DNA of 38,027 nt from Flavobacteriales bacterium (GTDB taxonomy: Bacteria > Bacteroidota > Bacteroidia > Flavobacteriales_D > Sanyastnellaceae): assembly GCA_020437755.1 (NCBI GenBank), contig JAGQVX010000021.1, forward strand, positions 1-38,027, in the 5' to 3' direction. The notes under the pieces were generated by a model. It saw only the letters and a program-made list of their open reading frames with translations, was not told the origin of the DNA and did not search any database. Positions 16,901-23,388 of the stretch are shown here, in pieces (position 1 is the stretch's first letter; each line of letters begins with the position of its first letter). The translations under genes were made by a program, and so were the position numbers.

Positions 16901-17431
16901 ATTGCGGCCAACTTTAGCGTAAATCCCAATGCAGAGTGCATAGCCTTCGACGACAATCCAATTTCGTTCATTGATCTTAGTCAGCATGGCCTGGGAGGAT
17001 TGTGGGATTTTGGGAATGGAGAGAACACCCCATACGAGCCCGGGGAAAATCCGGTGGTAGCTTATGAACAGCCCGGGAGTTACGAGGTAGTGTTGACCAT
17101 CATCAACGAAGGTGGCTGTGTTGACAGCATGTTGTTGGACATATGTATTTTACCTCCTTCCCCCTTATTCATTCCTGATATTTTTTCGCCCAATGGGGAC
17201 GGAATGAACGACGTGCTTTATGTGCGGGGCAATGGAATTGAGGAGATGCAATTTGTGGTGTACGACCGTTGGGGTGAAAAAGTATTTGAGAGCTCTGATC
17301 CCGCTTTTGGTTGGGACGGACAGTTCCGCGGACAACCGGCACCCAGTGGAGTGTACGTGTATCACCTATTTGTGGCATTAAATAGTGGCATTCGCCAAAC
17401 GTTGAAGGGGGACGTCACATTGCTGAGATGA
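13949..17431 (+). CDS. Large T9SS type B cargo protein (gliding motility-associated C-terminal domain)
   Basis: A 1160-residue secreted protein with a Sec signal ending SRAQ. An N-terminal CUB-like domain (about 20-135) contains FIYDGEDTGAPVI and GSVAIQFVSD. Next come Ig-like segments, then six repeats of about 70 residues (about 335-752) with the pattern GG-x-W-x-G-x-G...FDP...C-x-D, and then PKD-like domains (for example the FGNGENTPYEPGENP stretch). The type B T9SS sorting domain (about 1071-1160) begins FIPDIFSPNGDGMNDVL and has YDRWGEKVF and PSGVYVYHL. Type B cargo generally needs a PorP/SprF partner, and one is encoded next with a 4-base overlap. The start at 13949 follows the upstream stop by one base; an in-frame ATG at 13934 overlaps the upstream gene. 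It is likely a cell-surface adhesin or scaffold. Confidence 0.88.
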   Translation: MQKWLIPFILLFSLMSRAQSDLPEFNISDTTIAVCDGILYDTGGPEDPSGNSENIVFTISPGAPIEITFVDQFCLENGFDFLFIYDGEDTGAPVIASLTGTNIGLPGPFVATSGSVAIQFVSDANVAYCGWQLIWSTLAPPPPTPAFTAEPFALCETNVVPITFNYPLGCDWIYSDTFEFDGPQGFTVLDVVVNCTDDSTLTANVILDQTIDFNCTYTILGEIGVPDVCDSIWVYPLSHTFIYDQCPIRSDVIADPDSICAGQCTSILATVEGCFDHTFEWDNGLADGPGPHVVCPQVTTTYVVTITEVPTGNIAQDSITIEVITPIISPPPSPLCQSAAPVFLEAVPPGGSWYGPGIQDETLGILEPDSIGTTQATYYYIVSDLCVDSITISVTPIDAGNLLAACPGSAPFLLEGEPTGGVWSGSEVVPVNMFNPANEGVYEAVYALNGCTDTLIINVFDIVGTFDLGSICQSEWPDTIDFSPLGGTWYGEGILDSLLGVFDPNEMTPGNQTLTYVVEGCNQAATMEILEIQTGNINKNSCPEETPFLVYANFSPPGGYWEGLGIVDQVTGMYDPSLVPNNTTSTILYHAPNGCTDTTYMWNIQTHIPTDTVYFCITDDTFPLDYDHIGRQPGGGTWTGNGVVNPNNSYFEFLPSLSGPGEFLLTYEANTCIDTVRFIVYPDALQTTDIGSCSNAEAFYIEDGLPTGGLWYGSGVMDAETGWFDPAAATPGEYEVYWITPTSCIDSVHVLIDPWYDAQLLNIEDYYCFQDENLLVEFSPEEATFSGALSDSLLNPAVLGQGYHEVILTYSSIYCMSSDTVNFWIYPEILSSLSASINPVCQGSGTVLSVVAEGGLPDSLLTYSWSDGLFPVSTNTVVPQQTTTYYVEVNDGCSDPSLDSIIIEILPPISANIALSDTACFGAAGWVSAVAMPSGDYAYFWNNDPFIEGGQASGTAGSSMALEVEDLVNGCVFDTLVVVPSYSPIAANFSVNPNAECIAFDDNPISFIDLSQHGLGGLWDFGNGENTPYEPGENPVVAYEQPGSYEVVLTIINEGGCVDSMLLDICILPPSPLFIPDIFSPNGDGMNDVLYVRGNGIEEMQFVVYDRWGEKVFESSDPAFGWDGQFRGQPAPSGVYVYHLFVALNSGIRQTLKGDVTLLR
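14951..16204 (+). repeat. Six ~70-residue GG-W-G-G repeats in the type B cargo
   Basis: Six tandem beta-rich units, each starting near a cysteine (such as LCQSAAP, AACPGSAP, SCPEETPF) and containing GG-x-W-x-G-x-G, then a FDP-like turn and C-x-D near the end. They resemble the SprB-type repeats of gliding adhesins. The DNA copies have diverged clearly, so they are not recent duplications. Confidence 0.75.
17387..17401 (+). repeat. Dispersed 15-bp motif, copy 4 (one mismatch)
   Basis: GGCATTCGCCAAACG, 14 of 15 matching, is in frame in the type B cargo's sorting domain, where it encodes GIRQT. It lies 31-45 bases from the stop codon. The same reading frame (GIRQ) recurs in the type A cargo at 21842. 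Confidence 0.6.
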
Positions 17432-18423
17432 AGTATTGGGTTCTCATATGTTCTTTTTTGGGCTTGTGGGCCGGTAAAGCCATTGGGCAGGACTACCTGT
17501 TGAGTCAACGTTTCCAGATTGTACATCAGGTCAATCCGGCGAAGGTTGGGATTACGGATACTGATTTCCGATGCGGGCTGGCTTATCGAAATCAGTGGGC
17601 CGCGATCAGCAAAGCGTACTCAACCGGTGTGGCCCATTATGACATGCCGGTTTTGAAGAAACGCACGGGAGGTCCATATTTGGGCGTTGGTGCAATGGTG
17701 GTAAGTGACAAAGCAGGTAAATCAAGATTGGGAACCTTTGAATTTGCCGGCACTGTTGCGGCACATCTTCCCGCAAACGATTACAATCGTTTGTCTACCG
17801 GTCTTCAAGTTGGAATTTCGCAACGCAGTATCAACACGGAGGGACTGGCCTGGGACAGTCAATTTAATGGTGTTGGGTATGATCCTACCTTGCCTAGTGG
17901 CGAAGTGGTGCAACTCGAAAAGCGCAATTTTGTTGACTTCGCGTTGGGTATGGAGTGGCATCATAAGAAGAAGCAAGATTACCATTTGGCGTATGCCGTA
18001 TACCACTACGGACAAAACCAGGCATTTCTACGAAGCAAGGACCGCAAGTTTTTGAGACACACCTTTCAAGCGCAGTACACGTTTAAGATCAGCAAGACCG
18101 AATGGGACATCGAGTTGATATCCCAATTGCAGAAATCGACACTGGAAAACACGCTTGGAGTGCGCATGCGGCAACGGATGGGCATGGATTCACGGTACAC
18201 CGACAACATGACCTCAAGCGCCATTCACGCCGGCTTGTACTTTAGGTACGGTGATGCCCTTATTCCAATGCTGGGCTATGAATTTGAGCGCATGTTTACG
18301 GCTTGGTTCAGTTATGACATCAATGTGAGCAGGCTGCATATTGCCAGCAGGTACCAGGGAGCCTGGGAAATACACATTATGTACACCGGTTGGCTCAAGA
18401 AGCGACGGGTCAAGTTGCATTAA
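17428..18423 (+). CDS. PorP/SprF-family outer membrane protein (T9SS)
   Basis: A 331-residue protein with an N-terminal signal (LWAGKAIGQ) and the family's opening DYLLSQRFQIVHQVNPAKVG, which matches the usual sQ-x-x-x-n-x-NPA pattern. The YRNQWAAI motif (about 54-61) and GVGAMVVSDKAG (about 86-97) are also typical of PorP/SprF. These proteins form outer membrane beta-barrels that help type B T9SS cargo reach or stay on the surface. It overlaps the cargo gene by 4 bases (ATGA), so the two are produced together. Length is normal for the family. It is the last gene of the seven-gene operon. One copy of the dispersed motif falls in frame at 17983. Confidence 0.9.
   Translation: MKYWVLICSFLGLWAGKAIGQDYLLSQRFQIVHQVNPAKVGITDTDFRCGLAYRNQWAAISKAYSTGVAHYDMPVLKKRTGGPYLGVGAMVVSDKAGKSRLGTFEFAGTVAAHLPANDYNRLSTGLQVGISQRSINTEGLAWDSQFNGVGYDPTLPSGEVVQLEKRNFVDFALGMEWHHKKKQDYHLAYAVYHYGQNQAFLRSKDRKFLRHTFQAQYTFKISKTEWDIELISQLQKSTLENTLGVRMRQRMGMDSRYTDNMTSSAIHAGLYFRYGDALIPMLGYEFERMFTAWFSYDINVSRLHIASRYQGAWEIHIMYTGWLKKRRVKLH
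17983..17997 (-). repeat. Dispersed 15-bp motif, copy 5 (exact, N=A)
   Basis: The plus strand reads CATTTGGCGTATGCC, inside the PorP/SprF gene, encoding HLAYA. The minus strand carries GGCATACGCCAAATG. Residues HLA are shared with copy 8 in the amidotransferase gene although the proteins are unrelated. Confidence 0.7.
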
Positions 18424-18493
18424 CGAACATAGCCACATCATTAAGCCTTACCATTCAGCGGAATTATTGAAGAGATCCTGATGCCTATGGATA

Positions 18494-18655
18494 TCAGCGG
18501 TTAAGCATTCGCCAAATGATCACCACGATGCAGATGAGAAACATGATGAGCGACAGCTTGTTGATTCCGTGCATGGCACGAAGAGAGGGGTTATCGGTTT
18601 CTTTTTTGAACCAATTGAGCGGATTGAGGTAATGCAGAATTCTTTTGAAAACCAT
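18494..18655 (-). CDS. Small membrane protein, DUF6728-like (53 residues)
   Basis: A 53-residue protein from an ATG at 18655 to a TGA at 18494. It starts MVFKRILHYLNPLNWFKKE, then has NPSLRAMHGINKLS and one transmembrane helix (LIMFLICIVVIIW, about 38-48) with a basic tail RMLNR. This layout (amphipathic, NPLNWFK, one helix) matches a small Bacteroidota family that I recall as DUF6728; the number is from memory. Function is unknown. It converges with the PorP gene and is divergent from the next gene. Its 3' end contains a copy of the dispersed motif, in a different reading frame from the other coding copies. Confidence 0.75.
   Translation of the reverse strand: MVFKRILHYLNPLNWFKKETDNPSLRAMHGINKLSLIMFLICIVVIIWRMLNR
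18504..18518 (+). repeat. Dispersed 15-bp motif, copy 6 (one mismatch)
   Basis: AGCATTCGCCAAATG, 14 of 15 matching, inside the last codons of the 53-residue minus-strand gene, where it reads through IWRML. It uses a codon frame different from the GIRQ and HLAxA copies, so protein-level conservation cannot explain the motif. Confidence 0.65.
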
Positions 18656-18751
18656 TTTTGATTCAGATTCGATTGAATGAGGGTTCCTTGGAGCGTCCTC
18701 ACCGTGGTGTAAAATTCGGAATAAAGTTTTCCACAGCCTAGTAAAATGAAA

Positions 18752-18775
18752 ACTGGTACCATATTATATACCAGT
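18752..18775. promoter_or_regulatory. Dyad in a divergent intergenic region
   Basis: ACTGGTA (752-758) and TACCAGT (769-775) form a perfect 7-bp inverted repeat around an AT-rich 10-base spacer. It lies 97 bases upstream of the 53-residue gene and 101 bases upstream of the 176-residue gene. It looks like an operator for a dimeric regulator. The rest of 18656-18876 shows nothing clear. Confidence 0.35.
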
Positions 18776-18876
18776 GACACCCAATTTCAGGAAAATATGC
18801 AATAGCCAAATATAATGAACATCGCACCCAAAGGTCATGCGGTTGTATGCGACTTCAGGGTTTGTTTATTTCGTAG

Positions 18877-19407
18877 ATGAATACGAGGCGCATGGCAAAT
18901 TACATTACTACGAGTGACATCCTACCAACCATCCGGCATATCCTTGGAAGTGCTTCGCAGGTAGTGATTATTCTTCCACATCAGGCATTTGATGCTGATA
19001 GTCCATTTGCCGAATGGCGTCCTTCTTTTGAAACCCTTGAAGATATTACCTTGATCCTGAGCGGCTCGAACACCGGTAGTCCCAAACTCACCGCAGAGGT
19101 TATTTCGCCTTTGCTGCAATGTAGAAGTTTATGCATTTACCGGGATGAGCAATCGATTATTTCGCGTGTTGTTTCTGACCGGGAGTGTCTTTTGCTACCC
19201 AATGGGCTGCTAACACTGGCTTCATCGAAGGCGGGCGTCCTAAGCAATTTAGGAATGTCTCATCAACTGGACATTCGAGAATCTACCGGGCGATCGGAGA
19301 TCGTTTTTCATAAAAAGCCCCAGTACAAAACGCGCTATTTCGGCTTGCAAAAGACCTTTGAGCAGTCGGAAGTGGTAGAGGATAAGTACGGTATCAGTCA
19401 GCATTGA
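18877..19407 (+). CDS. Uncharacterised 176-residue protein, possibly degenerate PLD-like
   Basis: Not recognised with confidence. The order of elements recalls PLD-like domains: an N-terminal helix and strand SASQVVIILPHQAF, a strand ITLILSG near residue 59, a short RSLCIY strand, a place where the HxK motif would lie (RVVSDRECLLLPNG), and LASSKAG where an S-x-N loop would lie. No HxK motif is present, so any such domain would be inactive. A second ATG at 18892 would drop the first five residues. There is no signal peptide, so it is likely cytoplasmic. It precedes a type A cargo gene by 91 bases. Confidence 0.5.
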   Translation: MNTRRMANYITTSDILPTIRHILGSASQVVIILPHQAFDADSPFAEWRPSFETLEDITLILSGSNTGSPKLTAEVISPLLQCRSLCIYRDEQSIISRVVSDRECLLLPNGLLTLASSKAGVLSNLGMSHQLDIRESTGRSEIVFHKKPQYKTRYFGLQKTFEQSEVVEDKYGISQH

Positions 19408-19498
19408 ACGAGCTGCGACTTCAAGTTTGCACCTGAATCTCCACCGTATTGAGGTTCTTCTCCGTAAAAACCCAGTATTTTCGTCGAAAATTGATGGA

Positions 19499-22078
19499 AT
19501 GAAGTTTCTAAAACTCATGTTTTTCGGGTGTTCTATGCTTTTATCAACCGGCGCATTTGCTCAATGGGAGCAATTGGGTGACTATGTTGCCGGCGAACAC
19601 GGAGGAGATGAATTTGGGGCTGAAGTATCTATGAATGCCGCGGGCAACAGGTGGATTGCCACCTCTTTGGGAAATAGCGACAATGGTTATCTGACTGGCC
19701 ATGTTCGCGCATTTCAATGGGACGGATATGCCTGGAGTCAGATGGGGCAGGATTTGGATGGAAGTGATGTTAATGAGCATTATGGTCAGGCCATCTCGAT
19801 GAATGCCGAGGGTAATGTCATTGCACTGGGCAATAAAGAAAACGACGAGTATCAAACGAACGCCGGATTGGTTGATGTTTTTGAATGGGATGGACAGCAA
19901 TGGAACTTGTTGGGAGGACATTTGTATGGATTGGATGATTCTCAGCAAGCCGGTTATGATGTTGCTTTATCCGGATCGGGACATCGGCTAGCCATTGGTT
20001 ATCCAACTTCGAGTGGAGAATTCTTATATGCCGGAATGGTTAGGGTATTGGATTGGGATGGTGCCAATTGGAATCTTGTTGGCAGTGCTGTACAAGGCTA
20101 TGCAACCAGTGAAATACTGGGCACTGCTGTTGCGCTAAACATCGAAGGCACCGTCTTGGCCGTAGCTGCCAGCAGCACCCTATTCGAATCGGAAAATGTT
20201 GGGTCCGTACGCATTTTTGATCTGGTCGATAATAATTGGGTCTTACGAGGGGAGCCGATTTATGGTGAATTGAGTGGCAATACTATGGCTGAAGACCTGA
20301 AGTTGACGGCCGATGGAAACCGCATTGCCATTTCTGCATCCGCATTTCCTTCCTCATCAAATATTGATGGTGCAGGTGTTGTGCGCGTCTTTGATTGGAC
20401 AGGCACCGCATGGGAGCAAGTGGGAACCCATCTCGAGGGTCAGTCGGAATATGAGTTGTTCGGGTCGGATATCGAGCTTTCCGATGATGGATCCCTGCTT
20501 TGTGTTGGAGCGGCATTGAACGATGACTTTATCACCAATTCCGGACAGGTACGCTGTTACGAGTATGATGGTAACGATTGGGTTGAAGTGAGTCATTTTG
20601 AAGGCGAAAACAATGGTGACCGTCTGGGGTTGGGTATTGGAATGAATGCCTCGGGAACGGTAGTCGCGGCAGGAGTATTTAGCTATGATGAACCTGAAAA
20701 CTCCAATGGAGCTGTTCGTGTCATGGCCACGTGTCCACCGAATTTTGTGGAATTAAGCTCCTGCGACACTTATGAATTACCAAGTGGTGCAGTTGTAATG
20801 GAATCGGGGTTATATGCGGACGAATTTCCGGATGGATCATCTTGTGATGACGCTTTGAACTTTAACGTTACTATTCTCCAATCGAGTGAGGTTTTTTTAC
20901 CGGTAGAAGATTGTCACCAATACTACAATTCCGATAGTTCAATGGTTTACACTGAATCGGGCATTTATTATGAATACTATGAAAATAGTGTGGGGTGTGA
21001 CAGTGTGGTGGTTATTGATTTGCTGATCAACTCCACGTATGCTGAAATTGAGGTTTTTGAGTGCGACAGCTTCATCACGCCAAGTGGTGTAGCACTTTAT
21101 ACAAGCGGGCTGTACAACGACACTATTCCCAACTCTTTCATGTGCGACAGCGTGATCACATTCAACCTCAGCATAGGAAGTTCGACGCACAATTTTGCGA
21201 TTTCAGCATGTGAATACTATGTACTTCCCAGTGGCATGGACACCGTTTTCTTTTCGGGCGTTTATCAGGACACCTTACTCAATTCAATAGGTTGTGACAG
21301 CCTGTTAACCATCTCCTTGTCTATTCTTCAATCAACCACCTTCATCCAGGATACCATTGCTTGTGGATCGTATGTGAGTCCGGCAGGGAATGAGTACGTT
21401 GTTTCGGACACTTACTTCGATACCATTCCCAATTTTGCGGGTTGCGACAGCATTATTACGACCCATCTCACGATTTTGGACCCCTCCTTTTCCAGTCTGG
21501 ATACAACCGTTTGTTTTTCCTTCACCGGTCCGGGTGGAACCACATGGAATGAATCCGGCACCTGGTATGAAGTTATTCCAAATGCTGCGGGCTGCGATAG
21601 CACGATAACCGTAAATCTCACTGTAAATGAGGTGAACCTGGAGGTGAATCAGGCTGACAATTTACTCACCTCCAACGCCACGGAAGCTCTCTTTCAATGG
21701 GTAGATTGTGAAAACAACATGAGCGAGTTGACCGGAGAGACCAACAGCACATTTGAGGCCTCAGAGAATGGTAGCTACGCAGTGATGATTGAACAAGCGG
21801 GTTGCACTGCATTATCGGAGTGCTTTGATGTGATCAGTTTTGGCATTCGCCAAATGGATGGCCTGACCATATCGTATTACCCGAACCCTGCGCATTCGAC
21901 ACTGACCCTGAAAAGTTCACAAACCATTGGAGATATTCGAATAGTGGGAACGGCCGGCAACGAAGTGATGGCCCTGCACACTGCGCTGGACACTATCGAA
22001 ATTGACTTGAATGGGATTGATCCGGGGGTTTATCTAATACGACTTCTCAATACCCAATTTCGAATTATCATTCAATAG
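19499..22078 (+). CDS. T9SS type A cargo with FG-GAP-like propeller and GCDS repeats
   Basis: An 859-residue secreted protein. The ATG at 19499 gives a signal peptide (MKFLKLMFFGCSMLLSTGAFAQ); the upstream in-frame ATG at 19427 lacks one. Residues about 23-410 carry repeats of about 55-60 residues, such as FEWDGQQWNLLGGHLYG followed by VALSGSGHRLAIGYP. These resemble FG-GAP or kelch-like beta-propeller blades. Six further repeats of about 48 residues (about 422-710) share C-x-x-[FY]...P-[SA]-G...G-x-Y-x-D-T-I-P-N...GCDS-x-I-T. The type A sorting domain (about 789-859) begins YYPNPAHSTLTL and ends GVYLIRLLN. No enzyme motif was seen. It is probably a surface-exposed binding protein. A -7-like TATTTTCG lies at 19476-19483. 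Confidence 0.85.
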   Translation: MKFLKLMFFGCSMLLSTGAFAQWEQLGDYVAGEHGGDEFGAEVSMNAAGNRWIATSLGNSDNGYLTGHVRAFQWDGYAWSQMGQDLDGSDVNEHYGQAISMNAEGNVIALGNKENDEYQTNAGLVDVFEWDGQQWNLLGGHLYGLDDSQQAGYDVALSGSGHRLAIGYPTSSGEFLYAGMVRVLDWDGANWNLVGSAVQGYATSEILGTAVALNIEGTVLAVAASSTLFESENVGSVRIFDLVDNNWVLRGEPIYGELSGNTMAEDLKLTADGNRIAISASAFPSSSNIDGAGVVRVFDWTGTAWEQVGTHLEGQSEYELFGSDIELSDDGSLLCVGAALNDDFITNSGQVRCYEYDGNDWVEVSHFEGENNGDRLGLGIGMNASGTVVAAGVFSYDEPENSNGAVRVMATCPPNFVELSSCDTYELPSGAVVMESGLYADEFPDGSSCDDALNFNVTILQSSEVFLPVEDCHQYYNSDSSMVYTESGIYYEYYENSVGCDSVVVIDLLINSTYAEIEVFECDSFITPSGVALYTSGLYNDTIPNSFMCDSVITFNLSIGSSTHNFAISACEYYVLPSGMDTVFFSGVYQDTLLNSIGCDSLLTISLSILQSTTFIQDTIACGSYVSPAGNEYVVSDTYFDTIPNFAGCDSIITTHLTILDPSFSSLDTTVCFSFTGPGGTTWNESGTWYEVIPNAAGCDSTITVNLTVNEVNLEVNQADNLLTSNATEALFQWVDCENNMSELTGETNSTFEASENGSYAVMIEQAGCTALSECFDVISFGIRQMDGLTISYYPNPAHSTLTLKSSQTIGDIRIVGTAGNEVMALHTALDTIEIDLNGIDPGVYLIRLLNTQFRIIIQ
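20762..21628 (+). repeat. Six ~48-residue GCDS repeats in the type A cargo
   Basis: Six tandem units, each opening with a cysteine and an aromatic (for example ECDSFITPSG, ACEYYVLPSG, ACGSYVSPAG) and closing with GCDS-x-[IL]-T or a variant, followed by a beta strand. The two cysteines per unit could pair in a disulfide. Units 3 to 6 are most alike; units 1 and 2 are diverged. Confidence 0.78.
21842..21856 (+). repeat. Dispersed 15-bp motif, copy 7 (exact)
   Basis: GGCATTCGCCAAATG, exact, in frame in the type A cargo just before its sorting domain, encoding GIRQM. The GIRQ peptide recurs in the type B cargo at 17387, although those positions are not homologous in the two domain types. Confidence 0.7.
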
Positions 22079-22090
22079 ATTGTTTGAGCT

Positions 22091-22109
22091 GATAATCATG
22101 TTGATTATC
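22091..22109 (+). terminator. Short AT-rich hairpin after the type A cargo
   Basis: GATAATCA (22091-22098), a TGT loop and TGATTATC (22102-22109) make a perfect 8-bp stem, 13 bases after the stop, followed by TTATT. It may end transcription of the cargo gene or of the convergent ABC operon; the T-run is weak. The rest of 22110-22260 shows nothing recognisable. Confidence 0.4.
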
Positions 22110-22260
22110 TTATTGGATTCAATATCGCTAAACTGAAGGAACGGTTAGAAAAAGTACTACTGAATTCGTTGATTGGGCGCAACCACTACGCACTTGGCCT
22201 CTCACACCATCCCCACTGCAATCGGAATGTTACAACTGCAAAGATGCATAACGATTGAGC

Positions 22261-23388
22261 TCAACCCATCGTCTTCCGGTAACTCCGCATTGCCATCAAG
22301 TTAAAGCCAAGGGCAAATACTGTCATGACGAGAAAGTGGGAATTGAGGTCGGACAAGGAGCTGCCCTTAAGCATTATCGACCGCATGACCTCAACGAAGT
22401 ATTTGATCGGATTAACGAGATTGAGTGCCCTTGCCCACTCTGGGATGCTATCAACCGGAGTGAATAGGCCACTCAGGAGCAGAAAGATTACCATAAAAAA
22501 CCAAGTCACAAACATGGCTTGTTGCTGAGTTTCAGTAACTGTGCTGATTAAGATTCCTATTCCAAGAATAGCAATCAGATATATCGCAACAAATGAAAAC
22601 AGTGTTAGGATATTGCCAGTGACACCAATTCCAAACATCAACCATGCGATTACCAAGCCAAAGCTCATTACAACCATTCCAATTATCCAGAATGGAATAA
22701 TTTTTCCAAGGATAAATTCCATTTTGGAAATAGGTGTGACATTGAGTTGTTCAATGGTTCCCATTTCCTTTTCGCGAATGATGTTGATACTGCTTAAAAA
22801 CGCCGTAAGCATTGTTACCAGAATAGCCAGAATTCCGGGCACCATAAAGGTCTTATAATCAAGTTGAGCATTATACCAGAAGGATTCTCGAACATCAACG
22901 GTCAAGCGCGCTGGTGTGCTGGTCGTCGACTCCATTGCCAATTGGCGAAGGTGCTCATTATTGAATGCGCTAATCACTTGCTGACAGTAACTACTTGCCA
23001 CACCTGCCTTTTGATTGTTTACGGCGTTAAACAGCAACTGGACTTCGGCCACTCGCATGTTTTCCAGATTACGCTCCATGTGCTGAGGACAGATCAGCAC
23101 CAGATCAGCAACTTCCTTTTCAATTACATTAGTTCCATCTTTTACATTTCTGAATGATCCAACCAAAGTGAAGTAACCTGATGCAGTAAACTTTTGAATC
23201 AGGTGGCGGGAGCTTTCACTCTGATCATAGTCCACTATTGCAAGGTTGAGGTTCTTCACTTCGAAATCGGCGGCATAGCTCAACACAACTAGCTGTACAA
23301 TCGGCATGAAGAACAACAAGGGAATCATTACCTTGTTTCTGCTAATCTGAGTGAACTCCTTTCGAATGATATGTGGCAATGCCCTCAC
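22261..23388 (-). CDS. ABC-2 type permease (second of pair)
   Basis: A 375-residue integral membrane permease of the ABC-2 / YbhR type. An N-terminal transmembrane helix (about residues 14-34), a large periplasmic domain (about 40-180) and five C-terminal helices are visible, with the family motif INIIREKEMGTIEQLNVTPIS. The start GTG at 23388 overlaps the upstream stop by 4 bases (GTGA). A longer ORF reaching 23529 overlaps the upstream permease by about 145 bases and gives an implausible N-terminus. It is the last gene of the efflux operon and a paralogue of its neighbour. With that neighbour it should form the membrane channel of the exporter. Confidence 0.9.
   Translation of the reverse strand: MRALPHIIRKEFTQISRNKVMIPLLFFMPIVQLVVLSYAADFEVKNLNLAIVDYDQSESSRHLIQKFTASGYFTLVGSFRNVKDGTNVIEKEVADLVLICPQHMERNLENMRVAEVQLLFNAVNNQKAGVASSYCQQVISAFNNEHLRQLAMESTTSTPARLTVDVRESFWYNAQLDYKTFMVPGILAILVTMLTAFLSSINIIREKEMGTIEQLNVTPISKMEFILGKIIPFWIIGMVVMSFGLVIAWLMFGIGVTGNILTLFSFVAIYLIAILGIGILISTVTETQQQAMFVTWFFMVIFLLLSGLFTPVDSIPEWARALNLVNPIKYFVEVMRSIMLKGSSLSDLNSHFLVMTVFALGFNLMAMRSYRKTMG

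Noticed and set aside
18520..18780. 86-residue minus-strand ORF
   Set aside because: It overlaps the better supported 53-residue gene in another frame and has no recognisable features.
19012..19030. CATTTGCCGAATGGC in the 176-residue gene
   Set aside because: Differs from the motif at two core G/C positions; probably chance.
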